Assembly (NCBI GenBank): GCA_039030555.1
Contig: JBCCDY010000013.1
Location: 83,942-147,941, forward strand
Direction of reading: 5' to 3'
Length of the DNA stretch: 64,000 bases
Origin: JBCCDY01 sp039030555
GTDB lineage: Bacteria; Bacteroidota; Bacteroidia; Cytophagales; Cyclobacteriaceae
The position numbers and the translations under genes are program-made. A model generated the notes under the pieces. The model saw nothing but the letters and a program-made list of their open reading frames with translations. It ran no database searches and was not told where the DNA came from. This document shows, in pieces, positions 16,581-23,993 of the stretch. Within the stretch, counting starts at the first letter, position 1, and every line of letters starts with the position of its first letter.

Positions 16581-17114
16581 ATGAGTCAACTAATTATTCA
16601 AAACTACAACGAACAGGAAATTGAGTTTGAAATGAACCTCAATAAAGACCTGATGGTAAACGCTACTGAAATGGCAAAGATTTTCGATAAGAAAGTCGAA
16701 AATTTTACCCGAATTGAACCTACAAAAGAGTTCATTGATGAGTGCTTAAAAAACGCTAATAAGCGTTATTTACAAGTCGAAGGAATAGAAGATATTATCA
16801 TATCCCGACAGAAATCCGGTACCTGGATGTACCGGGTTTTGGCTCTCAAATTTGCAGCCTGGTTATCTCCAGCTTTTGAACTTTGGGTTTACCGAACTAT
16901 TGACCAGATCCTTTTTGGAAAATACCGCGAATTGGAAGCTGAAATAAAGCAAAGTGCCGATCGGAAAAATCGTATTGATGAACTTAAAAAGGAGCTCAGT
17001 GAAGATGAACGCTACATTGAACTGGAACAATTGGAATTAGGTGAACGCCAGGCAGCTTACCGAAGGGGAAAACACAACAGAAGCCAGTTAGACCTATTCA
17101 GAAATTCGAAATAA
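16581..17114 (+). CDS. KilA-N domain protein
   Basis: This 177-residue protein has a KilA-N domain (LNKDLMVNATEMAKIF, then RQKSGTWMYRVLALKFAAWLSPAFELWVYRTI) and a charged coiled-coil tail. KilA-N is a DNA-binding domain typical of phages and large DNA viruses. I place the start at ATG 16581: an in-frame ATG at 16551 exists, but 16551-16580 is a copy of the low-complexity intergenic repeat (AATGAGCAATTAACAATTAA) seen elsewhere in the element. Confidence 0.8.
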   Translation: MSQLIIQNYNEQEIEFEMNLNKDLMVNATEMAKIFDKKVENFTRIEPTKEFIDECLKNANKRYLQVEGIEDIIISRQKSGTWMYRVLALKFAAWLSPAFELWVYRTIDQILFGKYRELEAEIKQSADRKNRIDELKKELSEDERYIELEQLELGERQAAYRRGKHNRSQLDLFRNSK

Positions 17115-17116
17115 TT

Positions 17117-17311
17117 ATGGAAGACCTCTCAAAACTAGTCGAACTTATAAAAAAAGAAGCGCCTCAAGCCCGTGTGAAAGTTGATGATCTAATGGTCACT
17201 CATTACTTCACTTTGGAGGAACTACTAAATATTTGTAACAGCTACGCTGAATACAAATCAAAGTCGAACTCAGAAACCGAACTCAACTTTAACAATCAAT
17301 TGAAAAATTAA
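17117..17311 (+). CDS. Unknown small protein
   Basis: This 64-residue acidic helical protein starts 2 bases after the KilA-N stop codon and appears co-transcribed with it. No domain is recognised. Confidence 0.5.
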   Translation: MEDLSKLVELIKKEAPQARVKVDDLMVTHYFTLEELLNICNSYAEYKSKSNSETELNFNNQLKN

Positions 17312-17314
17312 TGT

Positions 17315-17506
17315 ATGGAAAAAATATTTTGGAAATGGCATGAACACCGAAGTACAGTAAGCTTCATATGCTTGGTAATAATATTTACACTTGGAATGAT
17401 ATTCAATTTATGGACTGAAAGCGATAAGCACCCGATACCATTTTATACATGTATGTTGCTGTTTATCGTTCATAGCATTCCTTATTGTGTAAAGAGAAAA
17501 AGTTAG
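17315..17506 (+). CDS. Small two-helix membrane protein
   Basis: This 63-residue protein has two hydrophobic segments (TVSFICLVIIFTLGMIFNLW and PFYTCMLLFIVHSIPYCV). Function unknown. Confidence 0.5.
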   Translation: MEKIFWKWHEHRSTVSFICLVIIFTLGMIFNLWTESDKHPIPFYTCMLLFIVHSIPYCVKRKS

Positions 17507-17627
17507 TAGGCTTATTACCTACAACACCGAAATAAAACCCAGCTTGAGCGACCCGCAGGGTAAGTATTATTGAATATTAGCGACACAAACAAACCGAACT
17601 CAACATTAAAAATTCACTGAAACAATT

Positions 17628-18038
17628 ATGGAACTTCCATTTGCTGAAAACATGCCTTACTGGAAAACCAGCTCAAGCGGCATTGAAAACTGGCTTGATA
17701 AAACCGAAAAGCTTATCACAGAATATGGAGGGGATGTTAATACTCGAATTGCGGGTAAATCCAATGGGAAAGAGGCAATTATGTTCGGATTTACACTTGA
17801 ATCTGATCGTTATAAAATTCTTTGGCCTATACTTCCAACAAAAAAGGATTCTGATCGAAATGCTGCGGCAAGACAGGCTGCAACTATGATTTATCATGAT
17901 ACAAAAGCAAGGGTAAACCGATTAAAGATTTTTACACCAAGAGTCGTTTTTTCTGATTGGCTACTCTTGAATAATGGTAAAACATTAGCCGAAACGAATA
18001 CCATAGGAATTCCTGATGCTCTAAAATTGATTGAATAA
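17628..18038 (+). CDS. Conserved phage-type hypothetical protein
   Basis: This 136-residue soluble protein reads ELPFAENMPYWKTSSSGIENW and later ILWPILPTKKDSDRNAAARQ. I recall similar proteins in phages and integrated elements, but no function is known to me. The gap before it (17507-17627) holds no gene that I can see. Confidence 0.55.
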   Translation: MELPFAENMPYWKTSSSGIENWLDKTEKLITEYGGDVNTRIAGKSNGKEAIMFGFTLESDRYKILWPILPTKKDSDRNAAARQAATMIYHDTKARVNRLKIFTPRVVFSDWLLLNNGKTLAETNTIGIPDALKLIE

Positions 18039-18054
18039 TTTTTCCCTACATTTG
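18027..18054 (+). promoter_or_regulatory. Bacteroidota-type promoter
   Basis: TTG (18027-18029), a 17-base spacer and TACATTTG (18047-18054) match the TTG / TAnnTTTG consensus. It overlaps the end of the preceding gene and points into the structured region at 18061-18194. Confidence 0.55.
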
Positions 18055-18060
18055 TAATGC

Positions 18061-18194
18061 CACATAAATCATATTCTAATGGAGCATTTACAAATGCATA
18101 GACTTATCAAGATACGGGGGCGGAGATGCGGACTTGTTCCGTTTGTCTGGTCATGGCTCCGCTATGATTTGTGTGGCGCACCGCCCCTCTTTTT
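18061..18194 (+). ncRNA. Candidate structured small RNA
   Basis: Downstream of the promoter lies a strongly structured, locally G+C-rich block. The outer stem GGGGCGG (18117-18123) pairs with CCGCCCC (18181-18187) and is stacked on TGCG/CGCA (18127-18130 with 18177-18180). An inner 8-bp hairpin pairs 18150-18157 with 18161-18168. The block ends in a T-run (18190-18194), as a terminator would. A further hairpin (GCATTT/AAATGC) lies at 18084-18097. The ORF through this region has no protein features. It could be a regulatory RNA, or the 5' leader of the next gene. Confidence 0.5.
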
Positions 18195-18215
18195 AAACCA
18201 TTTAATTCTTTTATT

Positions 18216-18542
18216 ATGCCACACTTCACAGACAAAAAGAGTGAAAACCATGAGAGCATCGACCAGAAGCTTGAGAAGTACGAATATCTGGTCAAAACCC
18301 TTCCTTCCGTGTTTAACACCGTAGGCGACATTGTAGATTACATGGAGCTCAAAGACCATTTGCACGAAATGTACCGATGTGCCCTTAATTCCAGCGCTTC
18401 CGGCGATTGGGATTCCGAAAAACGCGAACAGATGTACGTTATTAAAGAGCGTACGGTAGAGTTGTTCGATCAACTGGAAGGCGTGGTAGAAGTAGTAACC
18501 TGTACTACCTATCCACTGGGCTTTTTTGAGAAAGCAGGCTAA
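18216..18542 (+). CDS. Unknown soluble protein
   Basis: This 108-residue acidic helical protein starts at ATG 18216 (PHFTDKKSENHESIDQ), 22 bases after the T-run of the structured RNA candidate. An upstream in-frame ATG at 18171 falls inside the RNA stem and is less likely. No domain is recognised. Confidence 0.55.
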   Translation: MPHFTDKKSENHESIDQKLEKYEYLVKTLPSVFNTVGDIVDYMELKDHLHEMYRCALNSSASGDWDSEKREQMYVIKERTVELFDQLEGVVEVVTCTTYPLGFFEKAG

Positions 18543-18549
18543 ACAATGA

Positions 18550-18597
18550 GCAATGAGCAGTGAGCAATTAACAATTGTTCACTGTTCATTCTTCATT
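18550..18597. terminator. Palindrome between convergent genes
   Basis: AATGAGCAGTGAGCAATT is followed by an almost exact inverted copy (AATTGTTCACTGTTCATT). This is a 17-bp imperfect stem between convergent genes, built from the low-complexity TAATTGTTAATTG-type sequence also found at 16551-16580, 18893-18912, 19206-19250, 19660-19690 and 37785-37815. It probably works as a bidirectional terminator. Confidence 0.5.
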
Positions 18598-18605
18598 ACT
18601 AATTG

Positions 18606-18881
18606 TCACTTCATTGCTTCCCTCTCCTTCTTATAGCTTTCCGACCAGTTCTCCAGTTCGCTTTCATAAAACCAACTGATTTCCCGGTGTTTAAGCAAGT
18701 GCGCTGCAACGCTAAAAACTGCATTATCAATTTGCATGTATAAAGCGATTTGCCCTGCGTTTTCCCGAATGTCGTAATCGGTTAGCAATGCAATTTCCTT
18801 AAGCATTTTAAGGGTTTTACGAATAGAAGTAGTGACTTCCAGGCAATTAACGAAGATGGGCTTTATTCCGAGGTTTTGCAT
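18606..18881 (-). CDS. Unknown protein in leftward cluster
   Basis: This 91-residue helical protein (NLGIKPIFVNCLEVTTS start) is transcribed against the element's main direction. It lacks membrane segments and has no recognised domain. Confidence 0.5.
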   Translation of the reverse strand: MQNLGIKPIFVNCLEVTTSIRKTLKMLKEIALLTDYDIRENAGQIALYMQIDNAVFSVAAHLLKHREISWFYESELENWSESYKKEREAMK

Positions 18882-18935
18882 GGATCAATTTACAGTTAAC
18901 AATGAACAATTACCTGATGTGATTTAAATTTGTCT

Positions 18936-19208
18936 ATGAATAAAAATTTAAAAACTATTCTTGATGAAGAATTAGACAACAGATGGGAGGAAATCAGTGT
19001 AAAGCCGTTCCGAAATATATTTGGAGAAATTATTGAATCGGCTTACCATATTTACGATTCTACAAAAACAAACAATAAAAACCCTGATTATGCCGACGAA
19101 GTTTCCGTCTTAAAAAACGGCCTTATCTTGATCCTAAAGAATGGAAATATTGTCCATTTTTATGGAGAAGGTCAATTCCAAATCGACTTTGTTGGTAATA
19201 AGACTTAA
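18936..19208 (+). CDS. Unknown small protein, possibly leaderless
   Basis: This 90-residue acidic protein (NKNLKTILDEELDNRWEEI) is the only rightward gene within the leftward cluster. TAAATTTG (18925-18932) fits the promoter consensus but would place the transcript start at or near the ATG 18936, so the mRNA may have almost no leader. An in-frame TTG at 18930 is the alternative start. Confidence 0.5.
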   Translation: MNKNLKTILDEELDNRWEEISVKPFRNIFGEIIESAYHIYDSTKTNNKNPDYADEVSVLKNGLILILKNGNIVHFYGEGQFQIDFVGNKT

Positions 19209-19220
19209 AACTGTTCATTG

Positions 19221-19412
19221 CTAATTGTCAATTATTAACTGATAACTGAGTTCAGTTGCTTTCAGCGCCAGGTCTTTCCAATAGTCCCTTTCACGCTCAA
19301 GTTCATTAAGTTTAGCCTTGTGTGATTTGGCTTCTTCTTTTAGGCTCTTAATGTAATTGTTTTTCACTTTGATGATTAATCTGTAGGTTCTTGTTATTAT
19401 GTCTTCACTCAT
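19221..19412 (-). CDS. Small coiled-coil protein
   Basis: This 63-residue protein is one long charged heptad region (KSLKEEAKSHKAKLNELERE). It lies 4 bases after the end of the next gene upstream (19417) and shares the motif ERDYWKDL with that neighbour's LDFWQVF region, so the two may associate. Function unknown. Confidence 0.5.
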   Translation of the reverse strand: MSEDIITRTYRLIIKVKNNYIKSLKEEAKSHKAKLNELERERDYWKDLALKATELSYQLIIDN

Positions 19413-19416
19413 GGCA

Positions 19417-19659
19417 TTAGTTTAACGGGTCTTCTCTACGATCCAATAACTTTTCAAGTGCTAAGATGTGCGCATCTTTCATTTTCAGAAGTCTCTTATG
19501 ATCTTTTTTAGTCTCTTTAGCAAAAACCTGCCAAAAATCAAGATCGCTTTCTAATTCGATAATTCTACGGTCTTTTTGGCGCATCATGACACGGTTAAAC
19601 CAAAACTGAAAAAGAGGAATAAACGAAACTACGCAACATACTGCTATTAAAATTTCCAT
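19417..19659 (-). CDS. Membrane-anchored coiled-coil protein
   Basis: This 80-residue protein has an N-terminal hydrophobic segment (EILIAVCCVVSFIPLFQFW) followed by a basic coiled coil. It is part of the leftward cluster. Function unknown. Confidence 0.5.
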   Translation of the reverse strand: MEILIAVCCVVSFIPLFQFWFNRVMMRQKDRRIIELESDLDFWQVFAKETKKDHKRLLKMKDAHILALEKLLDRREDPLN

Positions 19660-19685
19660 AATTGATAATTGTTAATTACTAATTG

Positions 19686-20081
19686 TTAACTGAACACAAG
19701 TTCCCAATCGTAGTACAGGTAATATACCACGAGCGCTAACCAAAACTTAGCGAAGTAAACGTAGAAAGTAGGCCACTTCTTAAACCATCGGTCCCACCCT
19801 TTGGTAGTGCCAAGGTAAAAGAAACCCTTACCCAATGAAAGTGCTATGGCAGGATCGAACGTTAGGAAAAAGAACATCAGTGAGAAAGCCAGGCTATTAA
19901 TGAAATTATGATCGGTCATATACGAATTGATCCAGGCAATACCCACAAAGGCTATTGCCCTTCTAATATTGTCCAAGTACTGATCATCGTCCTGGTTGAG
20001 CTTACGGCGCTGGTACCAATCAGAATGGACTTCTTCAGCCACTAGTAGAGTATTCGCAATCCAGATAAAAAACTGTTCCAT
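19686..20081 (-). CDS. Multi-pass membrane protein
   Basis: This 131-residue protein has an N-terminal hydrophobic stretch and two or three further membrane segments (INSLAFSLMFFFLTF and FYVYFAKFWLALVVYYLYY). No family is recognised. It may be a holin-like or exclusion protein in a lysogen-expressed leftward cluster; this is inference. Confidence 0.5.
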   Translation of the reverse strand: MEQFFIWIANTLLVAEEVHSDWYQRRKLNQDDDQYLDNIRRAIAFVGIAWINSYMTDHNFINSLAFSLMFFFLTFDPAIALSLGKGFFYLGTTKGWDRWFKKWPTFYVYFAKFWLALVVYYLYYDWELVFS

Positions 20082-20110
20082 GGTTTATTTAATTGTTGGT
20101 TAATTACTTA

Positions 20111-20353
20111 TTAATCAAAATTGACTCCTACTCTTTTATGGAATAGCCTGATCTCATCATCTTTCACGCCTAACTCTTCCTGGATCTTGTCGTTTTCGCT
20201 GGTGGAAATGATTCTTTTCATCAATCTCTGAGAAGGGTCAATCACTTCTTTTATTTTCTGAGATACCCACTTCCGATCGGTTGTTCCCAACAGCTTTGCC
20301 CATCCATTTATAAACTTTGGCCTTCCCTTATGATCAAAATTTTTCGAATCCAT
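20111..20353 (-). CDS. Unknown small basic protein
   Basis: This 80-residue charged protein (DSKNFDHKGRPKFINGWAK) is the promoter-proximal gene of the leftward cluster and faces away from the structural module across 139 bases. It could be a small DNA-binding regulator of the divergent promoters, but no motif proves it. Confidence 0.45.
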   Translation of the reverse strand: MDSKNFDHKGRPKFINGWAKLLGTTDRKWVSQKIKEVIDPSQRLMKRIISTSENDKIQEELGVKDDEIRLFHKRVGVNFD

Positions 20354-20457
20354 TTGAGTCAGTTAGTGATAAATACTGTATAAAAATAGCATATAAATAT
20401 AATTAATGAGACATAATTGATTAAAGGGTAGTAGGTTTTTCAAAACAATTACACTCA

Positions 20458-20470
20458 TTCGTTCAACGAA
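20458..20470. promoter_or_regulatory. Palindrome in the divergent region
   Basis: TTCGTTCAACGAA is a 13-base palindrome (central base apart) 23 bases before the first structural gene and between divergent genes. It is followed by a related half-site (ATTCGAAC at 20475-20482). It may be an operator for the late genes. Confidence 0.3.
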
Positions 20471-20492
20471 AAAAATTCGAACAGAAAAAAAT

Positions 20493-21068
20493 GTGACCAG
20501 TGTGTTGAAAACCTTTTTGAAGATCTTACTCATAGGCGGTACCATTTACTTAGGAAGTCAAATCCTTTCCGGAGGTGGCGCCATTCGAAAGCTTTCCAAT
20601 AACCTCGAATACAAAGTAGAATCCATCGGCTTGCCTTCCCTTAGATCGGGAATGCTAGAATTGCCGGTAAACGTCCGGTTTAACAACAAAAGCAATGTAA
20701 GTTTAACTGTAGAAAACATTCAGCTTCAAGCCTTCCTGGTAAGGCGCAACGGTGAGCAGGAATACGGAGGTCAGGCCCTTAAGCCGGTATTGCAACTAAA
20801 CCCGGGTGTAACTACCGAAACCATCTTCACCCAAATAAACCTCAGTAGTCTTAACCCATTCAAAAGTTTTAATGCAGGAAGCTTTATCGAGAACTTCTTC
20901 CGGGGCCAATCGAAAGGGTTCGAAAGCATACAAAATTCTATTGGCGATGCCGGAAAACAATTACTGGTTAACGCCTATCAGCAAATCATTATAAGAGTAG
21001 AAGGGCGCTTCCTAAACGCTCCTTTCTCCCATGTCGATCGCATTCAAACCCAAAACTTAATTGCTTAA
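20493..21068 (+). CDS. Membrane-anchored LEA14-like protein
   Basis: This 191-residue protein has an N-terminal transmembrane segment (FLKILLIGGTIYLGSQIL) and a domain like the LEA-2/LEA14 beta-sandwich (PVNVRFNNKSNVSLTVENIQ, then LNPGVTTETIF). It is the first gene of the 13.4-kb module and its stop overlaps the next gene. It starts with GTG 20493 (or GTG 20502). I infer a virion-membrane protein from context. Confidence 0.6.
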   Translation: MTSVLKTFLKILLIGGTIYLGSQILSGGGAIRKLSNNLEYKVESIGLPSLRSGMLELPVNVRFNNKSNVSLTVENIQLQAFLVRRNGEQEYGGQALKPVLQLNPGVTTETIFTQINLSSLNPFKSFNAGSFIENFFRGQSKGFESIQNSIGDAGKQLLVNAYQQIIIRVEGRFLNAPFSHVDRIQTQNLIA

Positions 21069-22098
21069 GCTCGCTACCATACCAGATCTGGGGTTAGTGG
21101 CCTCGCACAAACGGCCCATTCAAGACGGTTCGCAGTACGATAAGCTCATTGACTTAGCCGAAGTCGATGGAATGTACGAACTGAAGAAAAAGAACTACGA
21201 TACTACCGATACGGTCAAACTCATGGCCGATATCGTCAATAAGCACTATAAGCAAGTAGCCAGGCTAGCCGATCATCTCAAAAAACCAACCTTAAAACAA
21301 AGCCTTCGAAACCTTTGGGATTTTGCGTATACCCACATACAGTTTACCGAAGACCCTAAAACAAAAGAAAGTGTACGTCGCCCGGCAACGACTTGGGCCG
21401 ACCGTAAAGAAGGGGTCGATTGTGATTGCTACGGTGTATTCGTCGGTTCCATTCTCAAAAACTGGAAAGTGCCTTTTGCCTTCCGACGTGCAGACTATGG
21501 AAATGGAGGCTATCAGCATGTGTACGTCGTGGCTCCGATGAACGGGAAAAAGGGACAGCTCGATAACGGCGCATACTACACCATCGACCCCGTATTGAAT
21601 GCCTTTGACCTTGAAAAAAAACCTATCGTGAGAAAATCAGACACCTATTTAAGCGGATCCGGATTGTATGAACTCTCCGGATTTGGCAAAGCTCCTGGTA
21701 TGCTAAACGGAGGCGGTTGCTGCTGCGACGGCAAGTCCGGGAAACAAATGCCGGTCTTCAAGCGGCACCGCTATTTAACGCGAGATGAAATTAAGATCAG
21801 GGGTTTACTCCTGGTTTCGGAATGGTTGGAAAAAGAGGGTATCCCTTATGAAAAAACCATGGACGAAAACACCGGAACGGAAGGGAATATGGTGGCCCTT
21901 CCCACTGGAGAACCGGTAACGCTTCCCAATGTATCGGATTTGGAAGATTTGAGCGATTTCAAAATCGTATTCAACAGCCTTTTACAGAGAGCAGAAACGG
22001 GGATTGAATCAGTAGTAGAACCTGTTTCTGATCGCCGATTGGCGAAATGGGCACTGATTGCCGGGGGTGTAGCCATAGCAGTAGCAATCATCACTTAA
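21061..22098 (+). CDS. Transglutaminase-fold protein with C-terminal membrane anchor
   Basis: The 345 residues contain a transglutaminase-like cysteine-protease core: DCDCYGVFVGSIL with Cys at 121/123, H153 in YQHVYVVAP and D176 in TIDPVL form the expected triad. A Gly-Cys cluster (GGGCCCDGKSG, about 217-227) and a C-terminal transmembrane helix (ALIAGGVAIAVAIIT) follow. The start is TTG, overlapping the previous gene by 8 bases. A membrane-anchored Cys peptidase or amidase in the virion module could process structural proteins or open peptidoglycan at entry. Confidence 0.7.
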   Translation: MLKLATIPDLGLVASHKRPIQDGSQYDKLIDLAEVDGMYELKKKNYDTTDTVKLMADIVNKHYKQVARLADHLKKPTLKQSLRNLWDFAYTHIQFTEDPKTKESVRRPATTWADRKEGVDCDCYGVFVGSILKNWKVPFAFRRADYGNGGYQHVYVVAPMNGKKGQLDNGAYYTIDPVLNAFDLEKKPIVRKSDTYLSGSGLYELSGFGKAPGMLNGGGCCCDGKSGKQMPVFKRHRYLTRDEIKIRGLLLVSEWLEKEGIPYEKTMDENTGTEGNMVALPTGEPVTLPNVSDLEDLSDFKIVFNSLLQRAETGIESVVEPVSDRRLAKWALIAGGVAIAVAIIT

Positions 22099-22125
22099 TA
22101 ACAAACAATCAAAAATAAATTTCAG

Positions 22126-22557
22126 ATGAAACCAACAACTAAAAGAACTACCAGCAAAGCCAAGGAAGTTGCAGTCGGAATTGGCGGTACTGGTTTAGCG
22201 GTAGCTGGATATAAGTTTTTAGGAAGTAAAGTACCTGCAAACATTCCAGCTTTTGTTTTGCCCACGGTTATGACCCTTGCGGGTTTAGTGGCCCTGGCAT
22301 CAACAAGCAACAACCTAGTGAAAAATGGGGCCTTCGGTTTTTCCATCGCTTCGGGCTTATTGACAGCCAACCAATTCACTACCGGGACAGGCGCAGCACA
22401 ATTTATCCCTACCCTTTCGGGTGCCGGTGATGAAGGTGTTCCGATGGCGTTGCCTTCTTCCAATGAAGAGCAAATAAAAGGTGCTTTAGAAGCTGGGTTT
22501 GACGACTTGGGAAGTACCGGTTCAATGGATGCTGCGAGAATGTTTGACGGTATTTAA
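22126..22557 (+). CDS. Glycine-rich multi-pass membrane protein
   Basis: This 143-residue protein has a basic N-terminus (KPTTKRTTSKAK), three hydrophobic Gly/Ala-rich segments and an acidic C-terminal tail. It directly precedes the capsid-candidate gene. It is a probable component of the virion membrane. No family is recognised. Confidence 0.6.
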   Translation: MKPTTKRTTSKAKEVAVGIGGTGLAVAGYKFLGSKVPANIPAFVLPTVMTLAGLVALASTSNNLVKNGAFGFSIASGLLTANQFTTGTGAAQFIPTLSGAGDEGVPMALPSSNEEQIKGALEAGFDDLGSTGSMDAARMFDGI

Positions 22558-22617
22558 AGCATTCCCTTTGTAGAAAAATCAATCAAAGAATAATTAGCAA
22601 TTCAAAATTTTAAAAAA

Positions 22618-23211
22618 GTGAGAAAGTCAAGAGAAATACTATTAGACTATTTTATGTCGAGCAAAAGGGTTTCACCTGATAACAGGGAAGCTGCCCAAAA
22701 AAGGTTATTAAACTTTAGGGATAAAACCCACTTGGTACGTGCCGAAATAGTCGGTAAGTCCGGTCAAATCTTTTTGATCAGCAAGGATACTAAAATCGAA
22801 AGTGGGGTCAACACTTTCAGGTTTGGCGAGCTACCTAAAGGTGAAATCTTTGCGTGCGACAAAATCACGGTAGCCCAGGCATTGGCACCAACCGCCGATA
22901 ATGAGACTCCTTTAACAGCAGGTCATTATTCTCCGGATGGTTCTCTTTTTGCCGTTGGTTTAGACTCTGCTGATGTAATCGTTCGTCAGAACAATAAGGA
23001 GTTGTTCAACCAACCGGTAAAGGTGTGTGCTCCTTCAGCAAAAGGCGAGCTTGCACATGGTTATGCCAATGGGTTCGACCTTCAAAATGTGCTTCTTCTC
23101 GAAGACCAATCTGAAATAGAAATAGGTCTGGATATCCATACTGCCGTGACCAGTGCGAACAACGATGTATTTGTTGAGATCATGCTGCAAGGAACGCAGA
23201 CAATGAAGTAA
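22618..23211 (+). CDS. Candidate major capsid protein (beta-rich)
   Basis: This 197-residue protein has a short helical start, then almost only alternating beta-type segments (HLVRAEIVGKSGQIFLIS; SADVIVRQNNKELFNQPVKV; SEIEIGLDIHTAV; DVFVEIMLQGTQ), as in viral jelly rolls. It starts with GTG 22618. Three signs suggest high expression: a single-gene segment with its own leader, a strong terminator directly after it, and a central position in the virion module. The length suits a single rather than a double jelly roll. The assignment is inference; structure prediction would decide it. Confidence 0.45.
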   Translation: MRKSREILLDYFMSSKRVSPDNREAAQKRLLNFRDKTHLVRAEIVGKSGQIFLISKDTKIESGVNTFRFGELPKGEIFACDKITVAQALAPTADNETPLTAGHYSPDGSLFAVGLDSADVIVRQNNKELFNQPVKVCAPSAKGELAHGYANGFDLQNVLLLEDQSEIEIGLDIHTAVTSANNDVFVEIMLQGTQTMK

Positions 23212-23235
23212 AAATCAATCGAGAAAACATATTAT

Positions 23236-23262
23236 AAAGGCCGGCTATGGTCGGCCTTTTTC
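23236..23262 (+). terminator. Terminator after the capsid candidate
   Basis: Stem AAAGGCCG/CGGCCTTT (23236-23243 with 23252-23259) has an 8-base loop and a T-run. It contains the ATG at 23247, which is therefore not the start of the following gene. Confidence 0.85.
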
Positions 23263-23279
23263 ACTTAAAAACAATTCCG

Positions 23280-23657
23280 GTGAAAAGATTTAGAACGAAA
23301 AAACAAACTATAACAGTTGCTAACGGTGGTAGTGTCGATCTATCCGGCAATAGTGTTTCACTTGGTAAAAATTTTAATACGATTGAAGGTGTAGCTGTGA
23401 TCACTAAATCGCTAGGAGGTGTTGGTGATTATGATATAGGGTTTGAATATGGTACAGATCAATTCATGCAACCTATTTCCTCTAAAATGCTGGAACCCAA
23501 TCAAGCCGTACCTCCAAATGAGCGTTACACGAAAGTTAACCTTAAAGGGAATGATGGTACTGATTTCAAAATTGTAGGAACGCTAGATGCAGTCCCAAAT
23601 TCCGAATTTAAGATACAGGTCATTGTATTGGTTTCAGAAGATATTATTCAAGCGTAG
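23280..23657 (+). CDS. Small beta-rich protein, possible capsid or spike component
   Basis: This 125-residue protein starts at GTG 23280 (KRFRTKKQTITVANGGSVDL). The earlier in-frame ATG (23247) lies in the terminator hairpin. It is beta-rich with many Gly, Asn and Asp turns and no membrane segment. A penton, cement or minor capsid role fits its place between the capsid candidate and the spike genes, but no homology is recognised. Confidence 0.55.
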   Translation: MKRFRTKKQTITVANGGSVDLSGNSVSLGKNFNTIEGVAVITKSLGGVGDYDIGFEYGTDQFMQPISSKMLEPNQAVPPNERYTKVNLKGNDGTDFKIVGTLDAVPNSEFKIQVIVLVSEDIIQA

Positions 23658-23660
23658 GTA

Positions 23661-23993
23661 ATGGATACTTTTGTTACCAAAGAAGAAATAACCGTTTTAA
23701 CCGAAAAGACTTCAATCAAAGAAATACTTTTCGGTAAAAATGTTTGTGGTTACTCCATTGAAAATAATGGAAGTAAATCCGTAAAGGTCGGAATTAATAA
23801 AGAAGGATCATCGGGCTTAATGATAGCTCAAAACGAATCCAGGTCATCGGGATCTTTTGACCAATTGTTTGATGAAAACTCCTTCCTGAATTTCGAATTC
23901 CAGGATGATGGCACAGACTCAAACGTAACAGTGACCCTTTATCGCGTTCAAGGCTGGTCAAATGTGTGTGAAAAATTTGGAAAGATTAGCTAA
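23661..23993 (+). CDS. Small beta-rich protein, possible capsid or spike component
   Basis: This 110-residue beta-rich protein (EITVLTEKTSIKEILFGKN, then NVTVTLYRVQGW) resembles its upstream neighbour in size and style, without clear sequence similarity. Its stop overlaps the ATG of the spike gene. Probably structural; this is inference. Confidence 0.55.
   Translation: MDTFVTKEEITVLTEKTSIKEILFGKNVCGYSIENNGSKSVKVGINKEGSSGLMIAQNESRSSGSFDQLFDENSFLNFEFQDDGTDSNVTVTLYRVQGWSNVCEKFGKIS

Noticed and set aside
18079..18324. 81-codon rightward ORF through the structured RNA candidate
   Set aside because: It overlaps the better-supported gene at 18216 in another frame, has an odd Arg/Cys/Trp-rich composition and covers strong RNA stems.
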